From NCBI GenBank assembly GCA_963763475.1, contig CAVXOR010000004.1, forward strand, positions 372,001 to 436,000: a stretch of DNA of 64,000 nt. Direction: 5' to 3'. Numbering within the stretch: the stretch's first letter is position 1; the number at the start of each line of letters is the position of its first letter. The notes under the pieces were generated by a model, which did no database searches, was not told the origin of the DNA, and saw nothing but the letters and a program-made list of their open reading frames with translations. Both the position numbers and the translations under genes were made by a program. Source of the DNA: AC-32 sp963763475. GTDB taxonomy: Bacteria; Actinomycetota; Thermoleophilia; Gaiellales; Gaiellaceae. Positions 34,578 to 42,439 of the stretch are shown here, piece after piece.

Positions 34578-36103
34578 CAGTTCACGGCCGGTGGGGGTGC
34601 GATTGCCTCGGCGACCTTCAGCGTCTCAACGCGCCGCCGCTCCGCGGTGTTGCTGAAGATCGTCATCCCGATGTTCACGATCTGCACGATCCCGGAGAGG
34701 ACGATCATCGCTCCGAAGATCCCACGCGCGATGTAGTACGCGTGGAGCTGCGGTAGCACGTTGACCTCGGGAATCCCGTCCTGCCAGGCGAAGCCCTGCT
34801 GGAACCCCGCCAGCGTGAGCACGCTGAAGAAGCCGGTGAAGCCGACCGTCACCAACCAGTACTGCCACTCGGAGAGGCTGCGGCTCCACAAGGGCTTCGC
34901 GTAGATCTGGGCGACGATGTAGTCGATCACGCCCATGCCGAGGATCGTGAAGGCGCCCAGCAACGCGAGGTGCGCGTGCGCGACGACGAAGTTCGTGAAG
35001 TGCGTCAGCTTGTTGAACGGCTGGAGCGCCTCGAACGCTCCCTGGATGTTGACCAGGAAGTAGAAGAAGAAGGCGGTCATGGTGAAGCGCAGGGGTAAGT
35101 TCGTGAAGAAGCGGTCCCAGTTGCCCTTCATCGTCCCGAGGATGTTGATCGTGAATGCGAAGACGGGCACGAGCAGCATCCAGGAGGAGACTTCCGCAAT
35201 CGTCTTCAGCCAGGCCGGCGTCGGCGACTGGAGGATGTGGTGGTCGCCCACGCCGGTGTAGAAGAAGGCCATCCCCCAGAAGCTGATCAGCGAAAGCGTG
35301 TAGCTGTAGAGCGGTGTGTTGGTGACTCGCGGGACGATGTAGTAGGTCAGCGCGAGCAACATCGGCGTCAGCCAGAGGCCGAACAGGTTGTGCGCGTACC
35401 ACCAGTTCAGCATCGCGTCGGAGAGGCTCTGGTTGAGCGCGCCCGACGGCGCGCCCCAGATGTGGCCCGGGTGCCAGATCACGTTGCCGATCGCGTAGTC
35501 GACCGCCAGCCAGAGCGGGCTCGCGATGAAGAACCAGACCGAGACGTAGATCGGCCGGATCGTCCGGATGGCGACCGTCGCCAGGATGTTCACGACGTTC
35601 GCGGACCAGATCACGAGCAGCGCGATGTCGAGCGGCCAGATGAACTCGCCGTACTCCCGGCCCTGGCTGTGCCCGGTGAGTAGGCCGATGATGCCGAGCA
35701 GGTACAGCAGATTCCAGGCCCAGGCACAGAAGATGCCGAGGCGCTCGCTCCACATCCCGCGCGTGCCGACCAGGCGCGGGAGCATGTAGAAGAGCGCGCC
35801 GAAGTACATCATCGTCAGCCAGGCGAGGATCACCCCGTTCACGTGCGAGGGTCGGATCCGGCTGAACGAGAGCCACGAGATCCCGCCGAAGGCCTCCGGG
35901 CTGACGAACTCGGTCGCGAGCACGAGGCCGAACAGGTCGACGACCGTCAGCCATACGATCGACGACAGCAGCCAGTGCTTGGCCGCGCCGTCAGGGAAGA
36001 GCGAGCGGCTTGGACTGCGCGCCGACGCCGTCAGCGGCGCAGGAGCGTCGGCGGTGGGCCGCGCCGGACTCTGCGGACGCTCGCCTTCGATCCGCTCCCC
36101 CAT
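34577..36103 (-). CDS. ccoN: cbb3-like heme-copper oxidase subunit I
   Basis: About 508 residues with 12 or more membrane helices. Ligand motifs are intact: SRIRPSHVNGVILAW (low-spin heme), WWYAHNLFGLWL (CuB), GVGDHHILQSPTP (the CuB His pair) and VVAHAHLALLGAF (heme b and b3 His). YSYTLSLISFWG may supply the cross-linked Tyr of C-family oxidases. It reduces oxygen, or possibly NO, at the membrane. ATG 36103 is preferred to an upstream start because the added residues are Arg-rich and overlap the regulatory region. It is the first gene of the minus-strand operon. Confidence 0.93.
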   Translation of the reverse strand: MGERIEGERPQSPARPTADAPAPLTASARSPSRSLFPDGAAKHWLLSSIVWLTVVDLFGLVLATEFVSPEAFGGISWLSFSRIRPSHVNGVILAWLTMMYFGALFYMLPRLVGTRGMWSERLGIFCAWAWNLLYLLGIIGLLTGHSQGREYGEFIWPLDIALLVIWSANVVNILATVAIRTIRPIYVSVWFFIASPLWLAVDYAIGNVIWHPGHIWGAPSGALNQSLSDAMLNWWYAHNLFGLWLTPMLLALTYYIVPRVTNTPLYSYTLSLISFWGMAFFYTGVGDHHILQSPTPAWLKTIAEVSSWMLLVPVFAFTINILGTMKGNWDRFFTNLPLRFTMTAFFFYFLVNIQGAFEALQPFNKLTHFTNFVVAHAHLALLGAFTILGMGVIDYIVAQIYAKPLWSRSLSEWQYWLVTVGFTGFFSVLTLAGFQQGFAWQDGIPEVNVLPQLHAYYIARGIFGAMIVLSGIVQIVNIGMTIFSNTAERRRVETLKVAEAIAPPPAVN

Positions 36104-36156
36104 CGCGCGCGACCATAAAAAGCGCCGGCGGCGCTGTCGCCCAACATGACGCAACT

Positions 36157-36189
36157 GTCATTTGCGCGTCACTTTCGGGTCATGTTCGC
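36157..36189 (+). promoter_or_regulatory. Three tandem 11-bp repeats in the divergent promoter region
   Basis: GTCATTTGCGC, GTCACTTTCGG and GTCATGTTCGC follow each other with an exact 11-bp period, 22-54 bp before the response regulator ATG and 53-85 bp before the oxidase ATG. OmpR/PhoB-type regulators bind head-to-tail repeats of one helical turn. The encoded regulator probably binds here. An ATGAC-N6-GTCAT inverted repeat overlaps the left end (36146-36161). Confidence 0.7.
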
Positions 36190-36210
36190 TTAGGGTGCCG
36201 TCGCAACCCG

Positions 36211-36876
36211 ATGCGAATCCTGGTAATCGAGGACGAGCCCAGAATCCTCGCCTTCGTCTCGCGCGGCCTGGAGGCGGAAGGGTTCACGGTCGACGCGGCA
36301 GTCGACGGCCCCGACGGCCTGCGCCGAGCGGTGCTCGCGGACTACGACCTAGTCGTGCTCGACCTGCTACTGCCACGGCTCGACGGGCTGACCGTCCTGC
36401 GCGAGCTCCAGCAGCGGCGGCCCGAGCTGCCGGTGGTGATCGTCTCGGCGCGCAGCGACCTTGAGACGAAGCTCCGCGGCTTCGGGCTCGGCGCCTGCGA
36501 CTACGTCGCCAAGCCGTTTTCGTTCGACGAGCTCCTCGCACGCATCCGGGCGCAACTCCGACGCGGCCACTGGGGCGGTGACGGCACGGTCGTCTCGGCC
36601 GGGGCGCTGACCCTCGACCTGGCGCGAAGGCAGGCACGTCTCGGCGAGGTGGTGGCCGAGCTCTCCGATCGCGAGTTCCGGCTCCTGCACCACCTCGTCC
36701 GGCACCAGGGCGAGGTGATAAGTCGCGAGCGCCTGCTCTCCGACGTCTGGGGCTACCACTTCGACCCTCACTCGAACGTGGTCGACGTCTGCGTACGGCG
36801 GCTGCGGAAGAAGCTCGGCGCCTCGGCGCCGATCGAGACGGTTCGGCATGGCGGGTATCGGCTTACTCCGGCGTAA
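36211..36876 (+). CDS. OmpR/PhoB-family response regulator
   Basis: A 221-residue protein. Its receiver domain has acids in RILVIEDEPRI, phospho-acceptor Asp in LVVLDLLLPRLDG, Ser/Thr in VVIVSARSD and Lys in YVAKPFSFDE. The C-terminal winged helix contains LSDREFRLLHHLVRHQGEVI and SNVVDVCVRRLRKKLG. It is divergent from the cbb3-like operon and overlaps its kinase by 29 bases. Tandem 11-bp repeats lie upstream, so it probably controls itself and the oxidase genes. Confidence 0.94.
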   Translation: MRILVIEDEPRILAFVSRGLEAEGFTVDAAVDGPDGLRRAVLADYDLVVLDLLLPRLDGLTVLRELQQRRPELPVVIVSARSDLETKLRGFGLGACDYVAKPFSFDELLARIRAQLRRGHWGGDGTVVSAGALTLDLARRQARLGEVVAELSDREFRLLHHLVRHQGEVISRERLLSDVWGYHFDPHSNVVDVCVRRLRKKLGASAPIETVRHGGYRLTPA

Positions 36877-37939
36877 CGGCGTCGAGCTCGCGTGGTTCGC
36901 ATTCGCCACAGCAAACCTGATTGCGATGGGGCTCGTCCCGAGCTGGGAGACCATCCCGTTCCACTTCATCTGGATCAGCTTGACGCTGGTCTACGGCTTC
37001 CGAGTCTGGTCGCCGGCGAACACCGGCCTCGTCCTCGCCCTGGTGATCCTGGCTACGGGCGGGCTGATCCTGAGCGATGCCTTCGCCGGTGAGCAGCTCT
37101 GGGGCGAGCTGTTCGAGGTGCCGCTGATGTCGGCGATGTTCCTGGCGATGGTCTGGCATGCGCGCCGCCGCCAGGATGCGGTGAGGGAACTGCAGGACGA
37201 AGCCGCCGAGCGGGCCGGTCTCCTGGCTCAGCAGAAGCGCTTCCTCCATGACGTCTCGCACGAGCTGCGCACGCCCGTGACGATCGCGCGAGGACACCTA
37301 GAGGTGCTGAAGCGCGTGAATGGCTCCAGCGGCCAGGAAGTGGAGATCGCGCTCGATGAGCTCGGCCGGATCGAGCACATCCTCGAGCGGCTGCTGCTGC
37401 TGGCCAAGTCGAATCAGCCGGACTTCGTTGTTCCGGCGGAGATCAACATCGAGCCGTTCCTCGAGGACATCTTCCTCCGTTGGTCCGAGGTTGTCCCGCG
37501 CGGGTGGAGGCTCGGCGCCCTCGAGCCCGGGACTTTGCTCGCCGACCCGGAGGCGCTGCGGATCGCGCTCGACGCCTTGCTCGACAATGCCGTCAAGCAC
37601 ACGGGGCCCACCGATGGGATCTGCCTCTCCTGCCGCGCCGAAACCCATGACCTGGTGATCGAGGTCGCGGACGAAGGCGCAGGCATCCCGTCGGATGCTC
37701 TCGAGCGGATCTTCGACCGGTTCGCCAGGGCCGACTCGGCGCGCTCGCGCGCCCAGGGCGGCGCGGGCCTCGGCCTCGCGATCGTCGATGCGATCGTCCG
37801 AGCCCATGGCGGCACTTGCGCAGCGGCCAACTCCGCCGAGGGCGGCGCGGTCTTCTCGTTGCTCTTCCCGGCCTTTGCGCCGGCAGCGTCCTACAGCGGG
37901 CTGCTCGTGTCGCAGTCACACGGCTTGCCCGTCCGGTAG
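36848..37939 (+). CDS. Membrane sensor histidine kinase
   Basis: A 363-residue kinase. Four N-terminal membrane helices occupy residues 12-100 (LAWFAFATANLIAMGLV, FIWISLTLVYGFRVW, TGLVLALVILATGGLIL, PLMSAMFLAMVWHARR). They leave almost no periplasmic loop, so the signal is probably sensed in the membrane, for instance quinone state or membrane condition. HisKA has FLHDVSHELRTPVTIARG, and HATPase has LLDNAVKH, ADEGAGIPSDAL and GGAGLGLAIVDAIV. It is paired with the upstream regulator. Confidence 0.93.
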   Translation: MAGIGLLRRNGVELAWFAFATANLIAMGLVPSWETIPFHFIWISLTLVYGFRVWSPANTGLVLALVILATGGLILSDAFAGEQLWGELFEVPLMSAMFLAMVWHARRRQDAVRELQDEAAERAGLLAQQKRFLHDVSHELRTPVTIARGHLEVLKRVNGSSGQEVEIALDELGRIEHILERLLLLAKSNQPDFVVPAEINIEPFLEDIFLRWSEVVPRGWRLGALEPGTLLADPEALRIALDALLDNAVKHTGPTDGICLSCRAETHDLVIEVADEGAGIPSDALERIFDRFARADSARSRAQGGAGLGLAIVDAIVRAHGGTCAAANSAEGGAVFSLLFPAFAPAASYSGLLVSQSHGLPVR

Positions 37940-38001
37940 CCGACGTCCACCGCTGTTGGCGCTCGCCGGACGACCCTGCTTGAACGACCACCCGGGTCGA
38001 C

Positions 38002-38067
38002 TTTAGCCACCCTTCAGCGGACACTTAGCCACTTTTCAGCGGACATTCAGCTCCTTCTCAGGACCGG
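38002..38067 (+). promoter_or_regulatory. Six tandem 11-bp repeats before a 46-residue gene
   Basis: Six consecutive 11-mers fit the pattern YTYAG: TTTAGCCACCC, TTCAGCGGACA, CTTAGCCACTT, TTCAGCGGACA, TTCAGCTCCTT and CTCAGGACCGG. The array ends 44 bp before the ATG at 38112 and 35 bp after the TATA-less stretch that follows the kinase gene. Such arrays are bound by OmpR-type regulators; the adjacent regulator is the obvious candidate. Confidence 0.68.
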
Positions 38068-38111
38068 CTGGTTGGCTGTCTTCACCTAGCCCGAGCCCAA
38101 AGGAGAGCACG

Positions 38112-38252
38112 ATGCGATCCAAGTCGAAGAAGACCATTGCCGCACCGCGTCAGCCGTTCCCGAGCACCGTTCCCCGAACCCCGGCGGAAGAGGAGGTGGC
38201 CGCCGCAAGCTGGGAGCGGCGCGGCCTGCTCGACCGGCTCGTCCGCCGCTGA
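38112..38252 (+). CDS. 46-residue basic protein
   Basis: A short gene that is easy to miss: MRSKSKKTIAAPRQPF, then TPAEEEVAAASWERRGLL and DRLVRR. It has a good ribosome-binding site (AGGAGAGCACG before ATG) and sits behind the array of 11-bp repeats. The C-terminus SWERRGLLDRLVRR forms an amphipathic helix. The family is not recognised; regulation by the neighbouring two-component system is inferred. Confidence 0.62.
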   Translation: MRSKSKKTIAAPRQPFPSTVPRTPAEEEVAAASWERRGLLDRLVRR

Positions 38253-38287
38253 GGCGCTCCCTATTTTCCACGTGCGAGTACGAGTGA

Positions 38288-38385
38288 GAGTACGAGTTCG
38301 TCTCCGCAACGGCCAGCTCATTGCACCTAACCGCAGCAGCGAATCGTGTCCGTTGCAGCACGTTTCCGTTCACCACACCATGCCG
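38288..38385 (+). repeat. 98-bp direct repeat, right copy
   Basis: This is the counterpart of 28526-28623 in the same orientation, 85 of 98 bases identical. GAGTACGAG is additionally doubled at the left end (38276-38296). Together the copies enclose the whole oxidase and two-component module. The 306-bp gap 38253-38558 holds this repeat and one dispersed-repeat copy and no gene. Confidence 0.85.
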
Positions 38386-38490
38386 CTTCCTGATGGACGG
38401 TGGCGTGACGGCTTCCTACTTCTTTGGCGACCTCGGGCCCGAGTGATCGATCTAGAACGCTAGGTTCGTCCTCCGCCCGGGGGACGCTCA

Positions 38491-38521
38491 CCTGGGCCAG
38501 CGTGCGGGAATGACCCCTGAG
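38491..38521 (+). repeat. Dispersed intergenic repeat, copy 4
   Basis: CCTGGGCCAGCGTGCGGGAA then TGACCCCTGAG, one of the best matches to the core. It lies between the 98-bp repeat and the VOC gene. Confidence 0.7.
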
Positions 38522-38558
38522 CCGACGGCTCATTTGCCGGATCTGGGACCATGCAGCG

Positions 38559-38975
38559 GTGGCGTCGGAGGGCTGGATCCGCACTGGCTATCAAAGCGTC
38601 AACTCGTACCTCGTTTCGGATTCGGCGGATGCCCTCATCGCCTGGCTAAGCGAGGTTTTCGCCTGTTCGGAACGCGGCGAGCGGGAGATTCACTCCGATG
38701 GCCGGATCGGCCACGCTGAGGTGCAGATCGGCGACTCGGTCGTCATGTTGAGCGACGCTTCTCCCGACGGTCCGGCGCGCCCAAGCGTCAACTACGTGTA
38801 TGTCCCGGAGGTCGATGCCGTCTATGAACGGGCAGTGGCCGCGCGTGCAACCAACCTACGCGAGCCCCAAGACTGGCCGTGGGGAGATCGCGTTGCCGGA
38901 TTTCACGATCCAGCCGACAATCGATGGTGGGTCGCGACGTGCCTGGAGGATGAGCCGAGCAGCCGCGACGAGTAG
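38559..38975 (+). CDS. Glyoxalase/VOC (PhnB-like) family protein
   Basis: A 138-residue protein with the paired beta-alpha-beta-beta-beta units of the VOC fold: YQSVNSYLVSDSADALIAWL at the start, HAEVQIGDSVVMLSDAS in the middle and GDRVAGFHDPADNRWWVATC at the end. The last segment is the PhnB-type metal-side motif. The reaction is unknown. The GTG at 38559 fits the domain start. Confidence 0.85.
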   Translation: MASEGWIRTGYQSVNSYLVSDSADALIAWLSEVFACSERGEREIHSDGRIGHAEVQIGDSVVMLSDASPDGPARPSVNYVYVPEVDAVYERAVAARATNLREPQDWPWGDRVAGFHDPADNRWWVATCLEDEPSSRDE

Positions 38976-39000
38976 ATGCCTGGCGTGGCCGAGATGCCTG

Positions 39001-39031
39001 GCGTGGGCCAGCGTGCGGGAATGTCCCCCGT
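39001..39031 (+). repeat. Dispersed intergenic repeat, copy 5
   Basis: GCGTGGGCCAGCGTGCGGGA then ATGTCCCCCGT, 26 bp after the VOC gene. The 14 bp before it (TGCCTGGCGTGGCC) partly duplicate its left end. Confidence 0.7.
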
Positions 39032-39078
39032 AGTGAGAGCGTCCCGGAGGACGCTCTCAAGGCACTCCTAGCGGACTG

Positions 39079-39537
39079 CTACCAGCTGCGGTAGGTCTGA
39101 CGGGAGATGAACAGCCCGTGCCCCGTTCGGTTGCGGCAGGTCACGCCGGTCACGCGAGAGGTGCAGGTAAACGGCCCGCGCTGCCAGCTCGTGCCGTACG
39201 CGAGGGTCCGGTAGACGGGGTGGTCCCCGGAGGCGCCACCCGGGCAGAAGATCAACGGCTTCCTGGTCGGCGTCAGCGTGAAGCCGTGCCAATCGCCGGT
39301 CTCGCAGCGACGCTGAAGCGTCGTGGCATAGTCGGCGTGGTCGAGCGAACACCTCAGCACAGGCGTGAAGCCACGGGACGACAGTCCCTTCGGGTTGTAG
39401 TAGCACTTGATGTTCCCGGATGGTGAGCGGAAACCCGGCAAAATTTGGCTGCCAGAACCACCGGCCACCGACGACGATGCGGCGACCGCGGCGAAGACAA
39501 TTGCGATCGCGCTCAAAATGAGGAGCGAGGGCTTCAT
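39079..39537 (-). CDS. Small secreted Cys-rich protein (DUF6636-like)
   Basis: A 152-residue protein. A signal peptide (LLILSAIAIVFAAVAASSSV) is followed by GFRSPSGNIKCYYNP, VLRCSLDHADY, RRCETGDWHGFTL, LIFCPGGASGD and CTSRVTGVTCRNRTGHGLFI. The six Cys and the opening FRSPSGNIKC match small exported proteins of the DUF6636 type. The start is supported by AGGAGG upstream. Function is unknown. Confidence 0.82.
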   Translation of the reverse strand: MKPSLLILSAIAIVFAAVAASSSVAGGSGSQILPGFRSPSGNIKCYYNPKGLSSRGFTPVLRCSLDHADYATTLQRRCETGDWHGFTLTPTRKPLIFCPGGASGDHPVYRTLAYGTSWQRGPFTCTSRVTGVTCRNRTGHGLFISRQTYRSW

Positions 39538-39674
39538 TGGTGCCTCCTGGTTGGAGTCACACCGATCCTGCGCCCGCTGAGCAACAGCGAGGTCACGGTC
39601 GCGTAACCGTTTTGCACCGAGTGTCGATCCAGGTAGCAAGCGAGGGGCCTATTAGTTAGCGAGCATCACTCTCC

Positions 39675-39704
39675 GCTGGGTCAGCGTGCGGGAATGTCAC
39701 CAGA
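39675..39704 (+). repeat. Dispersed intergenic repeat, copy 6
   Basis: GCTGGGTCAGCGTGCGGGAA then TGTCACCAGA; one mismatch to the core. Confidence 0.68.
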
Positions 39705-39744
39705 GCGTCAGGCAGCGCTCGCTACGCGACACAACGTTTACGCG

Positions 39745-39912
39745 CTACGTGTCGCTCCAAGTCCGGGTGTCACGCGGGGCGGTGGTAGCCCCGTCTTTAG
39801 GGCGGTGCTTGTACCGATCGATCGCATCTCGCTGCTCATCACTCATCGCGGCGTAGCGGTCGAGCGAGCGCCTGCGGCGCTCCTTCCATCGCCGATAGAG
39901 CCTCAAGGACAT
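39745..39912 (-). CDS. 55-residue basic helical protein
   Basis: A short frame on the minus strand from ATG 39912: MSLRLYRRWKERRRRSLDRY, then AAMSDEQRDAIDRYKHRPKD, ending DTRTWSDT. Composition (alternating charged residues, no Gly/Pro in the helical part) is protein-like and unlike the antisense frames. No strong ribosome-binding site is visible. It lies between two copies of the dispersed repeat. Confidence 0.45.
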   Translation of the reverse strand: MSLRLYRRWKERRRRSLDRYAAMSDEQRDAIDRYKHRPKDGATTAPRDTRTWSDT

Positions 39913-39947
39913 TCAGCGCATTGTAGATCGGGCGACCTAGAGCGACC

Positions 39948-39977
39948 GCTGGGCCGGCGAGCGGGAATGTCCCCAGA
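39948..39977 (+). repeat. Dispersed intergenic repeat, copy 7
   Basis: GCTGGGCCGGCGAGCGGGAA then TGTCCCCAGA, directly before the lipoprotein hydrolase gene; two mismatches to the core. Confidence 0.6.
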
Positions 39978-39997
39978 GGGATACCTAGACTCTCGAC

Positions 39998-40924
39998 GTG
40001 ACACCAGACGAAGTTCGTGAAGCCGTGGTGGCGTTCCTCGATCAGTTCGTGCCCACCCGGAGGCGACTGGTGATCGAGTCAAGGAGGGCCTTTATTCTTG
40101 GGCCAACGCCGCTCGTTTGCCTTGGTGCGTGCGCATTCATTCTCGCCGCATGTTCATCGGGGGAGTCAGTGAAGCGCCCGCCTGACTTCGCAAGAGCCGT
40201 AGAAGTGGCACCGCACGTCCACCTCTGGCTCGTCTGCAGCGGTAGTGGTCCCGTCGTCTTGGAAGACGGAGGACTCGGAAGCCCGACAGAGGCGTGGGCT
40301 GGTGTCCGCCGGCGCGTTCGCCACGTCCGGTTCTGTGGCTTCGATCGGGCCGGAATCGGGCGCAGCGACGCTCGCTGGCCGCCTCGAGGAACGCTGGAAC
40401 GCAACGTCGAGGACATCCACATCCTCATCCGCACTGCGGGGCTGAAACGCCCGGTGATTCTCGTCGGCCACTCGACGGGCGGATTGGACGCGCTCCTTTA
40501 CGCTCGGACCTACCCGTCCGACATCGACGGCCTCGTGCTCGTCGACGCGCCGAGCGAGTCGGCGCCGCAACCGCCGTACCCGCTAGACGACGGAAACACC
40601 AAGCTCGACTTCAGCAGCGGCTTACGAAAGCTGCGGCACGCCGGCAGCCTCGGCGACCTTCCGATCATCCTCCTCAGCCATGGCCAGCGGGCCTTCTCGA
40701 CCGAGCAGGCCGAGCGCAGCTGGACGCGGATGCAGCGCGAACTTGCACACGACTCATCGGACACTCTGCGGGTCGTCGCGCTCAAAAGCGGGCATCTGGT
40801 CGAACGTCAGCAACCGCAGTTGGTGGCGACCGCGATCGAAGAGGTGGCGGCCGTCAGTCCAGGGAACGATCCCCTCCGCTGCGTCCCCCAGTTCGCAACC
40901 GGACACGGTCGTTGTGTCGGTTAG
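39998..40924 (+). CDS. Alpha/beta-hydrolase, probable lipoprotein
   Basis: A protein of about 308 residues. A hydrophobic segment ends in a lipobox-like site (CLGACAFILAACSSGE), followed by an alpha/beta-hydrolase domain. It has the nucleophile Ser in VGHSTGGLDALLYA, FDRAGIGRSDARWPP before it, an acid in GLVLVDAPSES and a His near LKSGHLVERQ. It probably acts outside the cell as an esterase or peptidase. The start is uncertain; GTG 39998 places the lipobox at about residue 50, and a later GTG would give a more normal signal peptide. Confidence 0.82.
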   Translation: MTPDEVREAVVAFLDQFVPTRRRLVIESRRAFILGPTPLVCLGACAFILAACSSGESVKRPPDFARAVEVAPHVHLWLVCSGSGPVVLEDGGLGSPTEAWAGVRRRVRHVRFCGFDRAGIGRSDARWPPRGTLERNVEDIHILIRTAGLKRPVILVGHSTGGLDALLYARTYPSDIDGLVLVDAPSESAPQPPYPLDDGNTKLDFSSGLRKLRHAGSLGDLPIILLSHGQRAFSTEQAERSWTRMQRELAHDSSDTLRVVALKSGHLVERQQPQLVATAIEEVAAVSPGNDPLRCVPQFATGHGRCVG

Positions 40925-41000
40925 CCCTTTGGGTTCAGTAGAGTCGCTGGCGGGGGCGCCGCCGGCGTGACTCCAAACGTTTGCGGCGGGGGCGCAGTGA

Positions 41001-41029
41001 CCTGGGCCAGAGTCGGAATGACTTCTGAG
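41001..41029 (+). repeat. Dispersed intergenic repeat, copy 8
   Basis: CCTGGGCCAGAGTCGGAATG then ACTTCTGAG, 76 bp after the hydrolase gene; a 2-base deletion relative to the core. Confidence 0.58.
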
Positions 41030-41151
41030 CACTCGCGAGGCGGCGCACTCGGCGCCAGGTGCGCGCTCGTGCGGCTCGGGCGGGTTGTCGCCGCCGGCCA
41101 CTTCTCCTCGTCAAGCTCGTCCATGAGGCAGCCCAGCGCCCTCGTCTGTCG

Positions 41152-41508
41152 TCAGCGCGAGCGCGGAGGGCACCAGGTCCGCCGAGCGCGGGCAGCGGCG
41201 GGCGTGCACCGCAGGGCGAGCTGCACCTGGAGGCCGAGCGCAGGCGAGCAGCCTCTGCGTCTCGAGCGGTCCCAGGTGCGCGCGCGGCCAATGTCGCTGC
41301 CTAGAGCAGTCTGGAGCGCGAGCTGCGGAGGGCAACCGCTCTCGAGCACGTAGCGGGCTTGCCCGAGCTCTGCCTTGGAGGCGGCGAGCGCGTAGCTTTG
41401 CGTGTTGAGGCCCAGCTGACGAAACTGCTCTTGCCGCCAGCGGAAGACGTCGTCTTCGAGATCGATCACCGACGGGGGCTCCGATGGGGTTAGGGAGGTG
41501 TTCTCCAT
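41152..41508 (-). CDS. Small protein of unknown family, possibly frame-shifted tail
   Basis: From ATG 41508 the frame reads MENTSLTPSEPPSVIDLEDD, FRWRQEQFRQLGLNTQSYAL, AASKAELGQARYVLESGCPP. The helical pattern and the closing GCPPQLAL are protein-like. After that the sequence turns into Arg/Ala-rich text of doubtful reality. A one-base change near 41320 would end the protein in the next few codons, so the true product may be about 70 residues. Confidence 0.48.
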   Translation of the reverse strand: MENTSLTPSEPPSVIDLEDDVFRWRQEQFRQLGLNTQSYALAASKAELGQARYVLESGCPPQLALQTALGSDIGRARTWDRSRRRGCSPALGLQVQLALRCTPAAARARRTWCPPRSR

Positions 41509-41711
41509 GCCTCGGAACAACGAACGCCGGCCACGAAAGGAACGCCCTGAGCGAAGTTCTTACAGATCGCCAACAAAGGCTTGATCCAGGCTCAAGCCTG
41601 CTCTGTGCGCGCTTCTCCCGAGCTGCCCTGTTCGAGCGCCGGGATAAGCAGAGGCTGCCAGTCTCATTCGTAGTCTGGCAGCGTGGTTCGTTCCCGCTAA
41701 GGAGGCTCCCC

Positions 41712-42137
41712 ATGGCGAGACTGGTGCTAGAGGCTCGGACGGCCGAATGGACGTCCGGAGATGTTGTACGCGAGTGGCTTGTGGGGGTGGCCGTTTCCCG
41801 CGCGGACGACGGCAAGCCCGTGAGCGGGCTCGCTGCCGAGAACTTCCGTGTCGCAGCCCAGTTCGGCGACTTCTCGGACTTCGCGGTCGACCAAGTACGG
41901 GAGTGGGAGTGGGAGCCGGGTGACGCAGAACGAGCAGGCTGCTATCAACTGGCGATCGGTTGGCGACCCTATGCAGACATCCTTGGGCCAGGGACATCTC
42001 CACCCAGCGGCTCGAAACTCATCAAAGGGTGGCGCTACGTGTTCGGGGTCCAAGCGCGCACTTTTGACGAGGACAGACCAGGCCGTGTCGTGGACAAAGG
42101 CCAAACGATCGTTGAAGCGACCAGCCAGGGTGAGTGA
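41712..42137 (+). CDS. Unknown soluble protein
   Basis: A 141-residue protein, MARLVLEARTAEWTSGDVVR to TIVEATSQGE. Strands such as WLVGVAVSRADDGKPVSGLA and WRYVFGVQARTFDED suggest a beta-sandwich like domains that follow or decorate larger proteins. The ATG is well supported by AAGGAGG. The family is not recognised. Confidence 0.68.
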   Translation: MARLVLEARTAEWTSGDVVREWLVGVAVSRADDGKPVSGLAAENFRVAAQFGDFSDFAVDQVREWEWEPGDAERAGCYQLAIGWRPYADILGPGTSPPSGSKLIKGWRYVFGVQARTFDEDRPGRVVDKGQTIVEATSQGE

Positions 42138-42439
42138 GCCTGCGGACACGGCGCAGGCCGGAACGAGACTCATAGCAAACCTTCGGATGGGCGGTGGTCG
42201 CCGCGGCCACCGCCTGCCGACGGCGGGTAGCAACTAGGTTTTCCCCCAAACCGCCAGCCGAAGCCGCGAGCTCCGCGAGGGCCGGTGCGCGCATGAGCGC
42301 CGAGGGCTTCAGTGCGAGCGCTGTCTCCGGCAACCCTTTGCGGAGCAGCGCTACAGCAATGGATACTTGTATCGCGTTATCGGGAGGTAGTCGTCTTGTC
42401 GACCGCAGCAACGAAGAATTGGTTGTCGCGTAAGAACGG
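42138..42439. other. 302-bp region without a recognisable gene
   Basis: Short open frames occur on both strands but none has family sequence, a ribosome-binding site or a sensible composition. No repeat or hairpin of note is seen. Confidence 0.4.
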
